Under the pieces are notes generated by a model. That model worked only from the letters and a program-made list of their open reading frames with translations, made no database searches and was not told where the DNA came from. A stretch of DNA of 64,000 nucleotides from Eucommia ulmoides (lineage: Eukaryota > Streptophyta > Magnoliopsida > Garryales > Eucommiaceae), in NCBI GenBank assembly GCA_016647705.1, contig CM028335.1:9624905-9688904 (forward strand). Reading direction: 5' to 3'. Both the position numbers and the translations under genes were made by a program. This document shows positions 46,936 to 62,778 of the stretch, piece after piece. The first letter of the stretch is position 1, and each line of letters opens with the position of its first letter.

Positions 46936-47152
46936 ACGTGTCAAGCAACTTATGGCGTGGCAGGGACATGGCGATGAAAAGTCAACCAAAAGTTAATGTG
47001 GATGGTGATGCGGCAACTGACGTGGCAGTGAGTGATGACGTGGCGACTAACGTGTCGCTTATGTGGCAAATACTGGTCAATTTTGTGGCTGATATGGCAG
47101 CTGTTGTGGCGATGGCGTGGCAGATGATAGTCAACCCTAGGGCTAACGTGGT
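46936..47152. promoter_or_regulatory. Cluster of ACGTG(G/T)C words
   Basis: ACGTGTC at 46936 and 47050, ACGTGGC at 47020 and 47038, and ACGTGGT at 47146. These match the ABRE/G-box core bound by plant bZIP factors. They are embedded in degenerate GTGGC repeats near the 5' end of the copia element, so they may be an LTR-proximal regulatory region or just a repeat effect. Confidence 0.35.
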
Positions 47153-47228
47153 GTCTGCGAGTAAACAACGTAACAGATCAACAATTTTTTTGGAACTCGC
47201 ATGACATCGTACGCTGTGTCCGATTTAG

Positions 47229-47640
47229 GTGATTTTGATGACATTGGAATCATCTTGTCGAGACGAAGGTGATTATATGAGGGGTGTTGATATCTGAACA
47301 ACAGTGAAGCTTGTAGTAGTCAACGAAAGTAATGACAACAACAAGACTATTGGTGGCGCGTGGCGGCACGTTGGAGCTTCGATGAAAGTGATTTTGGTGG
47401 CATTGGAATCATCTTGTCAAGAGAAAGGTGATAGTATGATGGTTGTTGATATCGGAGCGACAACGAGGCTTGTAGAAGTCAACAGATCTAACGGCGGCGA
47501 TGGTGATTTGATTGGTCGTGTGTGAGGGCACGTGATAACCTTGATGGCGGTGATTTTAGTGTCGTTGAACTTTTTTTTATGAAACGAGCCTGATGGTGAT
47601 GATGAATATGATGTGGAGGTGTTGAATGATGAAAATGAGG
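47229..47640 (+). repeat. Tandem repeats, period about 160 bp
   Basis: The word GTGATTTTGATGACATTGG at 47229 recurs as GTGATTTTGGTGGCATTGG at 47389 and GTGATTTTAGTGTCGTTGA at 47550, with GGAATCATCTTGTC and a CGACAACGAGGCTTGTAGAAG-like segment in the first two. About 2.5 copies. Confidence 0.75.
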
Positions 47641-47729
47641 CGGGCAATGGTGCAACGAAAAACTTGAAAAGATTAGGATTGCAAAAAATTTAGTAGGAAT
47701 AGAGTCAGAAAAAATTGACTCTTAATATT

Positions 47730-47875
47730 GCGTTAGAATAATTGAGAGGCAAAATATTAGATGAACATGAAGCTCTTGTATTGATATATGAGAAAAATAT
47801 TATTACAGAGATATAGAGAGTATATAAGAGGTGACTAAGTTAACTTTGGCAATATTAGGATTTGGTTTAAGGAGG
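47730..47875 (-). repeat. Truncated 5' LTR copy of the copia element
   Basis: Shares GAGAGGCAAAATATTAGATGAACATGAA-type words, ATGAGAAAAATATTATTACAGAGATAT and GAGGTGACTAAG with the left LTR (41180-41290). Similarity fades at about 47875, before the expected LTR start, so the element is truncated here. Confidence 0.55.
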
Positions 47876-48547
47876 AAAGAACGAGATGACTTTTTTTTTT
47901 TTCTATTAAAAAAGAGAAAAATAATTTTAAAAAGGGTGATGGTGTTAGTGAATTTTTATAAATATAAAAGAATAAAAGAAATTAATTTTTAAATACAAGA
48001 AGACATGAAAAAAAAAAAATTAGTCAAAGAAATTAACCAATATTTATAAAATGACACATGACATATCAGATTTAATGGCAAAAAGAAAGAAAAGTAATAA
48101 GCGGTATAAACCATTCTTTTTATTGGTATTTCAATCAAATGTAACTAAAAACAATCACGCTCCTAAAAAATACTAAAAAGTATGGATTAAAACACACTAG
48201 CATGCATGACTATCTCAAATAAAATTTAAAAATAAATAGAGCAACTAATTACGAACTCCGAAGAATTATTCAAATCCCTTAAAAAAGAGATGGAGTATTT
48301 CTCATCCATAGGTTGGGCACCAAGTCAACACTGCCATGCCAACACAAAAATAAGTGAGCAAGTGAAGAAGAGAGCAAATAAATCCCGTGTGTTGCCCATT
48401 CTTTTTATGTTGTTACTACATAGTACCAAGCAGGAGCCGGCTAAGAAGCCAGAAGCCAAAACCCAAAATTAAAAAAGCTGAATTAATATAAGCAGATTTT
48501 ACATAAAACATTATTAAGGAAATGGCACTTGATCTCGACGTGGTCTA
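47876..48547. other. Intergenic DNA and probable 3' UTR of CDC48
   Basis: AT-rich and gene-free. The part next to 48548 should be the 3' untranslated region of the minus-strand CDC48 gene. An AATAAT-type polyadenylation word occurs on the minus strand near 48510, but no single site can be fixed. Confidence 0.4.
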
Positions 48548-53336
<4,789 letters not shown>

Positions 53337-53450
53337 GGTTTCGTTTTCTCTTTTGGAAATCGAAGAATTGAATGAAGAAGTCGAAACAGAGAAACAAGTC
53401 TTTCAATTTGGGGATTGTGAAAATCGGGGAAGAGGGTTTCTTTTATAGAG

Positions 53451-53457
53451 GAGTTCT
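53451..53457 (-). promoter_or_regulatory. TATA box of CDC48
   Basis: CTATAAAAG on the minus strand, 115 bp before the start codon, in a run CTCCTCTATAAAAGAAACCC. Transcription would start near 53420-53425 and give a leader of about 85-90 nt. Confidence 0.6.
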
Positions 53458-53921
53458 ACTCCTTTTCTTGTTAGGAAAGAAACGCCTTTTGTTTTCTTTT
53501 AATAATATACTTTCCTTGAATAAATAACTCTGGTATACAAATTAACGAAATTGATTTATTTAAATTTAAATTTTTTCACGTTGGAGAAAATAAAAACAAT
53601 TTATCTAAAAATATATATTTAAACTTTTCAGTTATTAAAAATCTAAATTAGTGCAAAATACATGAAAACCTAGATTACAATGCTTATAGATAATTATGTA
53701 CTTGACTACAATATTTGCAGAAATCTTTCTAGAATTGAGAAACTATAGTCAGTATTGTGTTTTCGTTGGTTCCTCTGGTACTTGCCATTTTGGCTCTACT
53801 CGTACTTAGTTCTAATGTGTTAGAAAAATCTATTAATTTTTTGCACTCTTAGCTGTATACAATATCTGTGAAGAACTCTGTAGGATTGAAAAATTATAAC
53901 TATTGTTGCGCTTCCTGTTGG
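53458..53921. other. CDC48 upstream region
   Basis: AT-rich DNA between the CDC48 TATA box and the Tat element LTR. Two similar blocks (53680-53770 and 53850-53920, with words like AAATTGAGAAACTATAG and GATTGAAAAATTATAAC) suggest a decayed duplication. Any promoter elements beyond the TATA box are not evident by eye. Confidence 0.4.
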
Positions 53922-54667
53922 TGTTGGAAATTGGTTCGATCAACAATATAGTCCGGCCATTCTTCATGAGGAGCCGGAATCGATCAGGGAGGCCCTCGTC
54001 CTCGCCGGAGTCCTAGATTCGAGCTAGACGGGCATTGTCCGACCTACCATCCGAGTCGATGTCTTCTTATCCGAGCCACTGTCCGGACTGAGCTCTGATC
54101 TGTCACCTGCACACAGAATGGGTCAGGGTGTTCCCGATGTGTCCCCTCCAGCGTGAGAGTAAGAGTTCGGGAGAAAATTAGGTTGTTTGGAGGAAAAGGA
54201 TTACCTCGACCTGTTTTAGGAGATCTATGGTGGGTTTTTTCTCTCTCTAGAAATGTTAGCGAAGCCTCCTTTTTATAGGCAAATGAGTGATTAGCGATCC
54301 GCAAGATTAGGGCCTTAAACTCGATTTAGTACTAAGTAGTTAGATGTGTGGGCGACACGACGGATTAGAACTATGGGCCTAGGCCTTGAGACTGTTGCTG
54401 GAGAAGCCCATAGGCCAAGCCTGTTAAGAGACAGGTCGGCCACCGAGATGCAGGTCGATAATGAGTTGCCAACCTACCTGCTGTGGGGACACTGCGAGGA
54501 GATCACTATTTAACGATCTGAGGGTTTTACGCTAACCGACTTGATCAAGCGCCTTGGGTTGTCTTATACACCGGGTTGATCAGGTCGTTATTGATGTGGT
54601 ACTGGTGGCGTGACATATTTGGTCCAGGTGGCGGACATGTGGAGCATATCCAATTTTAACTACATCA
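53922..54667 (-). repeat. 3' LTR of the Tat element
   Basis: The right edge (CTACATCA on the plus strand; TGATGTAG on the minus) adjoins GTTGCCCCAAGCC, whose complement GGCTTGGGGCAAC is a polypurine-like tract. The left edge is placed at TGTTGGAAATTGG (53922). A TATAAAA box on the minus strand (54271-54277) with a GAGAGA leader fits an LTR promoter. No second LTR is available, so the left edge is tentative. Confidence 0.6.
54271..54277 (-). promoter_or_regulatory. TATA box of the Tat LTR
   Basis: CCTATAAAAAGGAGG on the minus strand. It gives the transcription direction of the LTR, agreeing with the minus-strand pol domains. Confidence 0.55.
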
Positions 54668-54943
54668 GTTGCCCCAAGCCTTAGCGTGAAAATAGGACAT
54701 AAGACCTGAGGGTTTTGATGTCGGGTGGTCCGAGAATGGTCAGTAAGGCTGATAGAGAACGGCGATCAGGGGCTAAGGCGACTTAGCCCGGGAGGATAGG
54801 TTGGCCCGGTCAGGCGCCTTATGGTTTCCTCAAGAAGTTTGACTAACACATTGACCGGATGCGCGACACATAGCTAATTGCACATGAATCGATACTCTGC
54901 CAACCGTCTGATCATCTCGACGGTTCAACTTCTCGGCCCCATC

Positions 54944-54952
54944 TATATATGG
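54944..54952 (+). promoter_or_regulatory. TATA box of the antisense ORF
   Basis: TATATATGG on the plus strand, about 115 bp before the ATG at 55061 and just inside the 3' LTR boundary. It could drive the plus-strand transcript, which is antisense to the element. Position-based inference. Confidence 0.4.
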
Positions 54953-55060
54953 ACACTTCATTTCTTCTTTTTTTTCTCTCACCAGAGTAGTGCGAAAGCT
55001 CCACCTAACCTCCAAGCATGGTATTCCTCTTTTTCTACGTTTCTTTTTTTCAAGTCTTCT

Positions 55061-57240
55061 ATGTCTGAGTCATGTTCGTCATGGTACAGCCCGTCTGGAT
55101 CTGAAGAGACGGTAGTTGAACCTCTGGTTAAACAGATTGAGCTCAGTTCGTCTACGACTGAGGTCGATGAGCCGGAGGTGTCTTTGGCATCTTAGCCGGC
55201 GAATGAGCTAGAGGTCGTCGTCCAATGGACGTCCTCTTCTTCTGAAAAAGGCCTAGGGAGAGGCCGGAGCGGGGACCTCCCAACCTCATGGCGTGCCTAG
55301 AAGGCCTTGGCGGAGAAGAGTGAGGAGCGAGGCGGGCTCTACTGGGGGGCCCACGGTTGAGCTTGGCACGGGTCTAGCTGTGGAGTTTGATAGTGAATGG
55401 ATGTCCTCTCAGGAGGTGGAAGACCAACCATCGACATCTGGTCACCCCCATAGGGTAGGTTCGACCTCGTGTAGATTAATCTGTGAGGTTCTAAGTACAT
55501 GATCCCTGGTTTGGAGGTGTGTTGGGATCTTGGGTTGTGTCCGTCACAGCTCGCCCCCAACAACATGTGCATGGTTATAGCTTTCTACGTGATTTACCTG
55601 GCCGATGGTATTTTCCCGACATTCGAGCTATTTCACACCGTCTTCCTGGTGAAGTCCATTCCCGGCGAGAAGGGTTGATGTTATATCTCGGCCCGACGAA
55701 AATTCTTCAAGGGCTACGCCGATTTCATCAAGGACTGGAAGCCAAACTTCTTTTTCTTGGGCAGTACCGGATGGGAGGCCGACAAGCCACATTATGATTT
55801 TTCGGTCCAGAGGCATTGGGGGACCGTGGGTAAGCTTTTCAGCCCAAAACCCGTTATACTTCCTACCCCGATCAATTTTTCTAAGTTACTTTTGTTTTTG
55901 CTATTTCAGTTTCGAAGAAGTACGAGCCGAGCCTAGAGATCCTTGCAGAGAGAGATCAGATCTTCAGCACCCCGTTGTTGATTGATACTTCTCGGTTTCC
56001 CCCTTGCAATTATGGACGTCGCTATGCTAGCCTGGTTGGCTGCATAGGGTGTGAAAAATAGGGACAGGTCCAATCAGCCCGCTCAGGAATGCTCGGCAGA
56101 CTAAGTGACCTAAACGAGACCAGCCCCAACTACACCATTAACCAGGCCGGCAACAACAGGCAGGGAGGAGGTCCTACGAAGGCCCGGGACCCCGGCTATG
56201 GCCAGGCCGACAGTCGTAGTGGTGGACGCAGAGGGCTTGGCCCCCGTTAAAAGGAAGGACAAAGGGAAATAGAAAGTAAGGGCACCTGAGACCACAATCG
56301 GGCAGCAGAAGAGGAGCCAGACTGAGAATTAGCCGACGCACGGGGATCCTCGGCAAGAGAAGAAGGAGGTGGTGGAGCCGTTCACCGCAACGATCGGGCT
56401 CCACATTGACAAGGGCATTCTGGAGACTCCGGCCATCCTCCCGACCTTCATCTACCAAACCACCTCCCAGTGGATAGAGAACGTTCCCTGGGAAGTTCTA
56501 CGGTCTGCTTGCCTCCGACCTCTATTGGTACAGACTCTCGGTAAGTTCTCATCTCGGAGAGATTTTTGAACTTGGTCCTTGAAGGTTTAATTTTTTAACA
56601 TTTTTTCTTGCCGACCTTGCAGGCTCTATATTCTTTGGTAGAGCTGGTGCTCCAATTCCACAATGCCAACTAGGAGTACGAGAGGTTGGAAAAAGTGAAG
56701 GATGAGCATGTTGACCTCCTAAACTAGTATCAGAGGGAGTTGGAAAGGCTTTAGGACGAAAACAAACATCTGGCCAAGAAGAACGAGGAGTTAAGGTAGG
56801 GCGAGCAAACTGCCATTGACCGGCTTGAGGTGATGAGGATAGGCCGGACAGCTGAGCTGGAGCAGGCTAGAGTCGCTGCTGTGGAGAACTGGAATAATGG
56901 CGAGAAGTTTGCCGGGCTTCGTGACCGAATTGGGACTAGCGTGATCAAGGTAGAGTTCAAGAGAGCGATCAACTCGATTTGGCGCCTGTTACTGAAAGTC
57001 GACTACAAGCTGATCCGGCTCGAACCCTCCCAAGAAGACATCTATGAGGCGCAGGCCGAGTAGGAAGCTCAGTCGAGCATGGCGGACGCTGAGCTGAGCA
57101 GGCCCTCCGGGAGTCGAGGCAGTTCGCACAAGTCGTTGGGTGGACAGGACGTGCTGAGTAGACAATCTGAAGACAAGGTCGGTGGCGCATGGGTCAGCGA
57201 AGGCCAGACTAGCCCAGATCCCTTCCAATAATAGGCCCCA
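55061..57240 (+). pseudogene. Antisense ORF of the Tat element, 'putative gypsy type transposon' domain
   Basis: Plus strand, opposite to pol. From ATG 55061 an acidic Ser/Glu-rich N-terminus runs to a stop at 55193. Conserved domain words follow at 55540-55829 in one frame: LAPNNMCMVIAFYVIYLADGI, FHTVFLVKSIPGEKG, then YADFIKDWKPNFFFLGS and GWEADKPHYDFSVQRHWGTV. These match the domain called 'putative gypsy type transposon' in rice and other plants. An intron with donor GTAAGC (55830) and acceptor TTTCAG (55909) joins in frame to SKKYEPSLEILAERDQI. The C-terminal part (56700-57240) is coiled-coil-like (ELEQARVAAVENWNN) and ends in broken frames. A polyadenylation word AATAATGAATA is near 57367. 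Antisense genes at this place are known in Tat elements; their function is unknown. Several stops show it is dead. Confidence 0.6.
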
Positions 57241-57767
57241 CTCAGCCCATCCAATTAGCAAAAATTACAATTTTTTTGCTTTTGTTTTTTCTTTTTGCAT
57301 GGCCCGATTAGGAGCAGGCTTGTAATCATGGGCAGAAGTCCCGATCTTTTGTAATCACAAGTTTTTGAATAATGAATAGAACTCCTCATTTTTGCCAATC
57401 GTATCTTTGTATGCTTTATTTTTCTGGTTCTGCTCGTTCCATGTTTTCTGGCCTGTCATCAATTTTCACTACTTACAAATGCTATCTAATATTCGTTGCG
57501 AGTTAACGAATGTGATCGATTTCGAATAACTTGAATTAGTCACCGTATGAATCAGGCTGTCAGTTTACAAACCGAGGTGACCTTGTTTAGCCCTATGTGG
57601 TACTACGATTGGGCCGTTACGGGCCGACGATCGTCTTTAGCCCGGTGAATTTTGTTCACTTGCTTCTTTGTTTTCGACAAATTCTGAGAACTTGTTGGCT
57701 GGGCAGGGGAGACATTGTTGGTCGTCTAATTACATGCTAAATTTTCAAATTTCCTATGCATTGCTAT

Positions 57768-58560
57768 TAACATGGCCAAACTGCTACTGGCCACTTGTTT
57801 TATTTCGAAAAACAAATAAAAATCTATTTTACCCAGAACTGGTCGTTTTGCCCTCTAGGCGATCATTAGGGCTTGGTTTGTCGAGCTGTTATGGTCGTCT
57901 TATTCGAAGGGGCCCGACCTGAGATTGGATTTTGTCTCTTTCCTCAGCGTGACAGTTAGTCTCCGCGCAGAAAAAATGGCTGGTGGGTAACTCATCTCCT
58001 GCCTCTCGGCACGGAGGGCAGGTGGGCGGCTTATATTCAGCCTCTTGGTTGGGAGATTGCCCATCAACGCCTTTATCCTTGGAGAATTTTTTGCCACTTG
58101 GAGTTGTCCTCGGTCGTTTGATTGTACGCCGATCTTTTTTGGTCTCATTTGCAACGCAACTAACATGGCTGAGGCACACAACGGCCGTGTTTTTTAACCC
58201 AAAATACAAGAGTCTGGCATGTCTAAGGCTGGCCGTCCTTTCTCCCAAGCGATCAAGGAAGCTCGATTTTTCAAGCTTTTGTGATCGTCTTATACGAGGA
58301 GGCTGGACCTGAAATTAGATTGTTTCATCCCCATCTTCGGTGCGACGCTACTCTGTTGCCGTCTTATCTTTTCTGCGGGAGGGCTACCTCCGCACGGAGA
58401 AATGATTAGAGGACGGCTCGCCCTCGGCCTCTCGGCGCAGAAGGCTGCCCGTTTCCTCCTTAGTAGGGAGAACAGTTAGAGGATGGCTTACCCCGGCCTC
58501 TCAGTATGATGGGCTGCTCGCCTCTGCCTTTACTCTTGGAGAATTTGGAATTCTTAGGGA
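57768..58560. repeat. Tandem repeats in the Tat 3' untranslated region, period about 393 bp
   Basis: TAACATGGCCAAACTG at 57768 and TAACATGGCTGAGGCAC at 58161 start two imperfect units. Shared landmarks are GCGATCA...GG(A/G)...TTTGT, ATCGTCTTAT(T/A)CGA and GGACCTGA(G/A)ATT. Within them, shorter units of about 110 bp (GCCTCTCGGC(A/G)C(A/G)GAGGGC) recur near 58009, 58428 and 58492. Tandem arrays at this location are a known habit of Tat elements. Confidence 0.65.
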
Positions 58561-58689
58561 GTTTCCGAACCAGAACAGCCATTCTCATCAATTTTCGAAT
58601 TTCTTCATTACAATTTTCTAAGATCAAAAATAAAAAATCTTTTAACAAGATTAAGAGGTTGGCTCTTCTCTCAGATAGTAACATTTAAA

Positions 58690-59800
58690 GTGTTCAACAT
58701 TCTAGGGGTGTTTTAGCGGTACCCCTTCTTCGTTTTCCAAGTTGTAGGTTCCGGGCCTTGCTATTTGAGTGATTCAGTAAGGTCCTTCCCAGCTTGGTGC
58801 TAGCTTCCTGGTGTTTTGCTCCTTGGTGGCCAACGTGACCTTTCTTAGGATAAGGTCGCCAACATCAAAGGATCGAGGTTGTAACCGGCGATTGTAGTAT
58901 CAGGTTGTTCTTTGTTGATAAGCGACCTGATGAATTGGGGCCCTTTCCCTCCTTTCTTCGAGTAGGTCAAGGTTGAGAGCCAAGCCCGCCTCATTTTCAG
59001 CTCGGTTGAATGGTCATGCAGTGCGGAGCAAAGACAAATCGATCTTGACCGGGATGATGGCCTCTGAGCCGAATGTCATTGCAAAAGGCGTCTCGCCCGT
59101 AGGGGTTCGGGCTATTGTATGGTAAGCCCATAGCATGGGGTAGAGGTCTTCCACCCATAACCCCTTGAATTTGTCCAACCTAGTCTTCAGGTTTTGCAAA
59201 CTAATTTGGTTGGTGATTTCAACTTGGCCATTAGCTTGGGGGTGACCAAGGAAGGAGAAGTGTGTTTGGATCCCCAACCCAGTACACATCTCGTGAATAG
59301 GTCATTTTGGAACTGCTTCCCATTGTCCGAGACAATAGCCTTTGGGATACCGAACCGGCAAATCATATGCTTCCAGACAAAGACTCAGATCCGTTGTTTT
59401 GTGATTTTAGCGAGGGGCTCGGCCTTCACCTACTTAGTGAAATAGTCGATGGAGACGACCAAGAATTTCTACTTATTGATCCTCTGAGGGAACGGGCCGA
59501 GGAGGTCGATCCCCCACTTGGAGAATGACCACGAGCTGGACATCAGCATCAGCTCAATCGTTCAGGCATGGGGTACACGGCAAATCGCTTGCACTTGTCA
59601 CATTTCTTAACAAATTCTCCCTCATCCTTGAGTATCTTGGGCCAGTAGTAGTTGTTTTGGAGAAATTTCCAAGCTAACGACCTGCCCCTCGTGTGATTTC
59701 CATAAATGCCTCCATGAACCTCTTTCATAATGTAGTCGGCCTCCTCAGGTTAGAGGTACCTAGAGTACGGACCTGAGAAGGACTTGCAATACAGAACACC
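58690..59800 (-). pseudogene. pol: Integrase and pol C-terminus of the Tat element
   Basis: Minus strand. Zinc-binding HHCC part at about 59733-59596 (VHGGIYGNHTRG ... YYWPKILKDEGEF ... CDKCKRF). Core: VVSIDYFTK (first Asp) near 59450, IVSDNGKQF (second Asp) near 59320, and the frame 59289-59014 with GHPQANGQVEITNQ (Glu) and LWAYHTIARTPTGETPFAM. The C-terminal end near 58830-58690 reads KLAPSWEGPY and ARPGTYNLENEEG, the usual end of gypsy pol. Many TAG/TGA stops where Trp, Gln or Lys codons are expected. Catalytic residues are all present. Confidence 0.8.
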
Positions 59801-60058
59801 ATCGATAAGGGCGTAGCGCGCTGCTTGGTACCGCATCATCCGGGAATAAGTTTAGTCTTTCGAGAGCAATTCGTCTGTGAGATAGCTCACTACAGGATCC
59901 ATCCAGGTCGATTAGGAGTTGAGGGTGCAGATCGTGGTGATCTCGTCCGAGGAGACAGTGCTCGGCTCAGCAAAAAATTCCATGGGGACCGCCCTCTTGA
60001 GTATATATTCCACCGCCAAGGCCAGGTTAGCCAACACATTAGCATGCATATTTTTCTC

Positions 60059-60457
60059 TCAGGGTATTTGCGTGACATGCATTCTCTCGAAGAGTTTGGT
60101 TATGTTCTTTACTCTCTCTAGGTTGGGCACCATGTTCGGGTCCTTCGCTAAGTATTCACCTTTAACTTGGTTAACCACGAGTTGGGAATCGCACATTACC
60201 AAGAAGGCCTTTACATTGAATTCCCGGGCCAGTCGTAGCCTAACCAATAAGGCTTCATACTCAGTCTCGTTGTTTGTAGCTCGAAATCTAAGCCTGAGGG
60301 CGTATTCAATCTCCTCTTTATCTGGGAAGACAAGGACTATCTCGGCACCTGAGCTGCTTTGATTGGAGGACCCGTCGGAAAAAAGCTGCCAAGAACTAGG
60401 GCCCAGATCGAAGTATATCCTAGTTAATTCTTTCAAGTCACCAGCCTGGTCTATCAT
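60059..60457 (-). pseudogene. pol: Additional RNase H of the Tat element
   Basis: An intact 132-codon minus-strand frame with the RNase H pattern LFSDGSSNQSSSGA (Asp), RATNNETEYEALL (Glu) and LVMCDSQLVVNQVKG (Asp). This 'reverse transcriptase-like' RNase H, located between the ordinary RT-RNase H and integrase, is the hallmark of Tat-lineage elements, which carry two RNase H domains. The upstream pol sequence is cut off at 60482 by the inserted LTR. It stays open, unlike the integrase to its left, which makes it one of the best-kept fragments in this element. Confidence 0.85.
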
Positions 60458-61085
60458 TGGAGAGGCCTTTTGGCACCCTCTTTGTCATGACCCGTCCCTG
60501 ACACCCGTCATCTCGAGGCGGGCGTGACTACAACACGACATCACCAATACCCAAATAACCAAACGAATGACAATATATACCTACTGTTTAATACAGACAT
60601 ATACTATGGGGGACACACCTGCCCCGAAATTTTCATTAGCTAAAAATATTTATCCATTAACGTTTTTATAGGTTCGCCCTTGACAGCTTCTCCCAAACGC
60701 CTATATGACTTCATCACGTAGCTTTACCTAGTGCCAGTAGGGGACCGACTCCTAACTGTTGTACCTGCAAGTGTACTGTCTTCTTAGTAAAATATTTTTT
60801 TTAAATACTAATATGTTCTAAATATTTTCACAATTTAGTATGGATCAAACACAGGTATATAAGCAATGAAAATAAAGTGATATAGATAAGTTCCATTTAG
60901 TATAAAATCATATCAATCATCATAATAAATAATATCAAATCAACCAATATACGTAAAACACCACATCTCATGCACCAATCTCAAACACACACCTCCAACA
61001 CACACACACTGGCCAGCCCTAGTGATCGTTTTAACCTCACGATTGGGAGTTGCAATGGTACCGTAACATCCGTAGGAATGCCTTC

Positions 61086-61215
61086 CTATGAAATATCCAC
61101 ACCCCTTTTGGGGAGAAATATAATCCACACCCCTTACGGGGAGAAACATCCATAGCCCATGGGAAGAATCAACACCCTTTACGGGGAGAAACCACACCCC
61201 TTTCGGGGAGAACAA
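61086..61215 (-). repeat. Minisatellite of CCCC-loop-GGGG hairpins in the LTR
   Basis: About five units of CACACCCCTTTNGGGGAGAAA, each able to form a small hairpin (CCCC with GGGG). The related solo LTR has at the same location a different hairpin minisatellite (GCTTCGGC-type, 33588-33690). Confidence 0.75.
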
Positions 61216-62607
61216 TCATCGCATCCTCAATTCAAATATAGCATCATCGAATCATAATTCTATAAATATCGTTTACTCAACATCGTCAAATCACCACGTC
61301 TATCTCTTTTCTTCAAAACTAACTTTTAAGTCCAAAAAGCATATCTCGCATTTCCTTTTAAAGAAAACGTTCGATTCTATCAAACCACTTTTCCACCCCT
61401 TATTTTTAGAAAAACCCGGCATTTTAGAAAAAATAGATGTTTTCTATTTTATTTTAAAAACACCGTCTAATCTCACCAAATCCAATAAAAATTCATTCTC
61501 AACTTCCTTTTCGAAAACTATCGAAATCTTCCAAAAAATCCAGTTTACCAACTCACTCAAATCCTGCTTGATCCATATCATTTATAGATTCACACAGTTT
61601 AGGTAATCACAAATGTCATCTCATATATATAGAAAATAGCTTGGTAAGAAGACAGTACACTCACCTCGATATCTGTTTTGCAAAACCGACACTGATCACA
61701 CTCTATCTGGACGTCGGTGCTTGCAAACCTAATAGTGACAGAGCCTAAATTAATATTTTATTTAAAACATCCTAATCATGCAATACAGACCCTATATTTC
61801 GAATCGTTCCTATTTTATGTATTATGTAATTAAAATTAATTAATCGTTACGAAATTATTACGATTTTAGGATTTGTAATGCTAAATAAAATTTAATTTAA
61901 TGAAAGTTAATAATCGATTAAAATTTCACCTATTCCGAACCTTTTGACGATCTCAAAATGGGTTTTGGATTTTCCTGGGGTGTTTTCTGCAAATTCCCCA
62001 TTTTTTTCCTTTTTCTCTTTTTTTTTTTTTTTGTTCTTTTTTTTTTTCGGTTCTGCCTGGTTCCAGCTGCCGGTCGCTGGTGACCTTCATTCGCCGTCGA
62101 TACCCACTGTAGCCATCACTGTTTCGGTTTTCTGCTCGGCTTCGTCCAGCATGGCGACGCACACCCACGCCGGAAAATATCCTCACCAACCCGAACCCAC
62201 CTTCTCTCTCTAACTTTCCGATCACCCCACTTCAAACACTCTCCCCACAACATCCACGACAGCGAACGACATGCATCTACTCACCGAACGACGGCGATCA
62301 CGTACCCATAATTTGATCAGGGCCACCACCCACGCCAGACGGCACCCCCTTGCCGACGAACGTTTCTCTCTCTCTCTCCTCTGTTTTGGTTGGGATCCAC
62401 CGGCACACACACACACACACCCTTAGCTAATCACCTACGCACCACGAACCACCCTCCCACATGCTGTTGGTCTCCGGTTGATCGACGGCGATGACACACA
62501 CACACTCATGCCGGAGCAACGATGACAATCTGAACCTACCGTCCCGAACCTTCTCCTCTCCTTCTCGGTTTTCTGATCTCCCCTTTTGAGGTCCTCCCCT
62601 CAGGAAT

Positions 62608-62609
<2 letters not shown>

Positions 62610-62649
<40 letters not shown>

Positions 62650-62729
62650 TGGTTGGGTTTGATCATCTCACGACACGTCACCCACTCCCGATCTCCCTGT
62701 CTCCGACAGCTTCCACGGCACGCACACAG

Positions 62730-62776
<47 letters not shown>
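62610..62776. repeat. TA and GT microsatellites in the LTR
   Basis: An AT run at about 62610-62645 and an AT/GT run at about 62729-62776. The related solo LTR has a TA run (about 19280-19315) at the corresponding place. Confidence 0.85.

Positions 62777-62778
<2 letters not shown>

Larger units (their letters stand above)
41159..47875 (-). mobile_element. Decayed Ty1/copia element, minus strand
   Basis: Copia-order domains read from right to left: protease (46504-46178), pre-integrase and integrase (46170-45060), reverse transcriptase (44171-42659), RNase H (42572-42380 and 41615-41480). The left LTR is 41159-41365; a matching but truncated copy is at about 47730-47875. Two later insertions sit in the coding region (41640-42466 and 44144-45051). 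Every domain is broken by stops or shifts. No gag was recognised. Confidence 0.8.
53922..60482 (-). mobile_element. Tat-lineage Ty3/gypsy element, 3' half, minus strand
   Basis: Read from right to left: an additional RNase H (60457-60059), integrase (about 59800-58990), pol C-terminus (to about 58690), a repeat-rich 3' untranslated region, an antisense ORF on the plus strand (55061-57240), then the 3' LTR (54667-53922). The order RNase H then integrase, with an extra RNase H and an antisense gene, is known for the Tat lineage (Retand/Ogre relatives). At 60482 it is cut by the gypsy LTR at 60483. The 5' half is absent or outside the window. Confidence 0.75.

Noticed and set aside
46936..47204. 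92-codon plus-strand frame rich in Val, Ala and Met
   Set aside because: Arises from degenerate GTGGC repeats; composition repetitive and no conserved motif.
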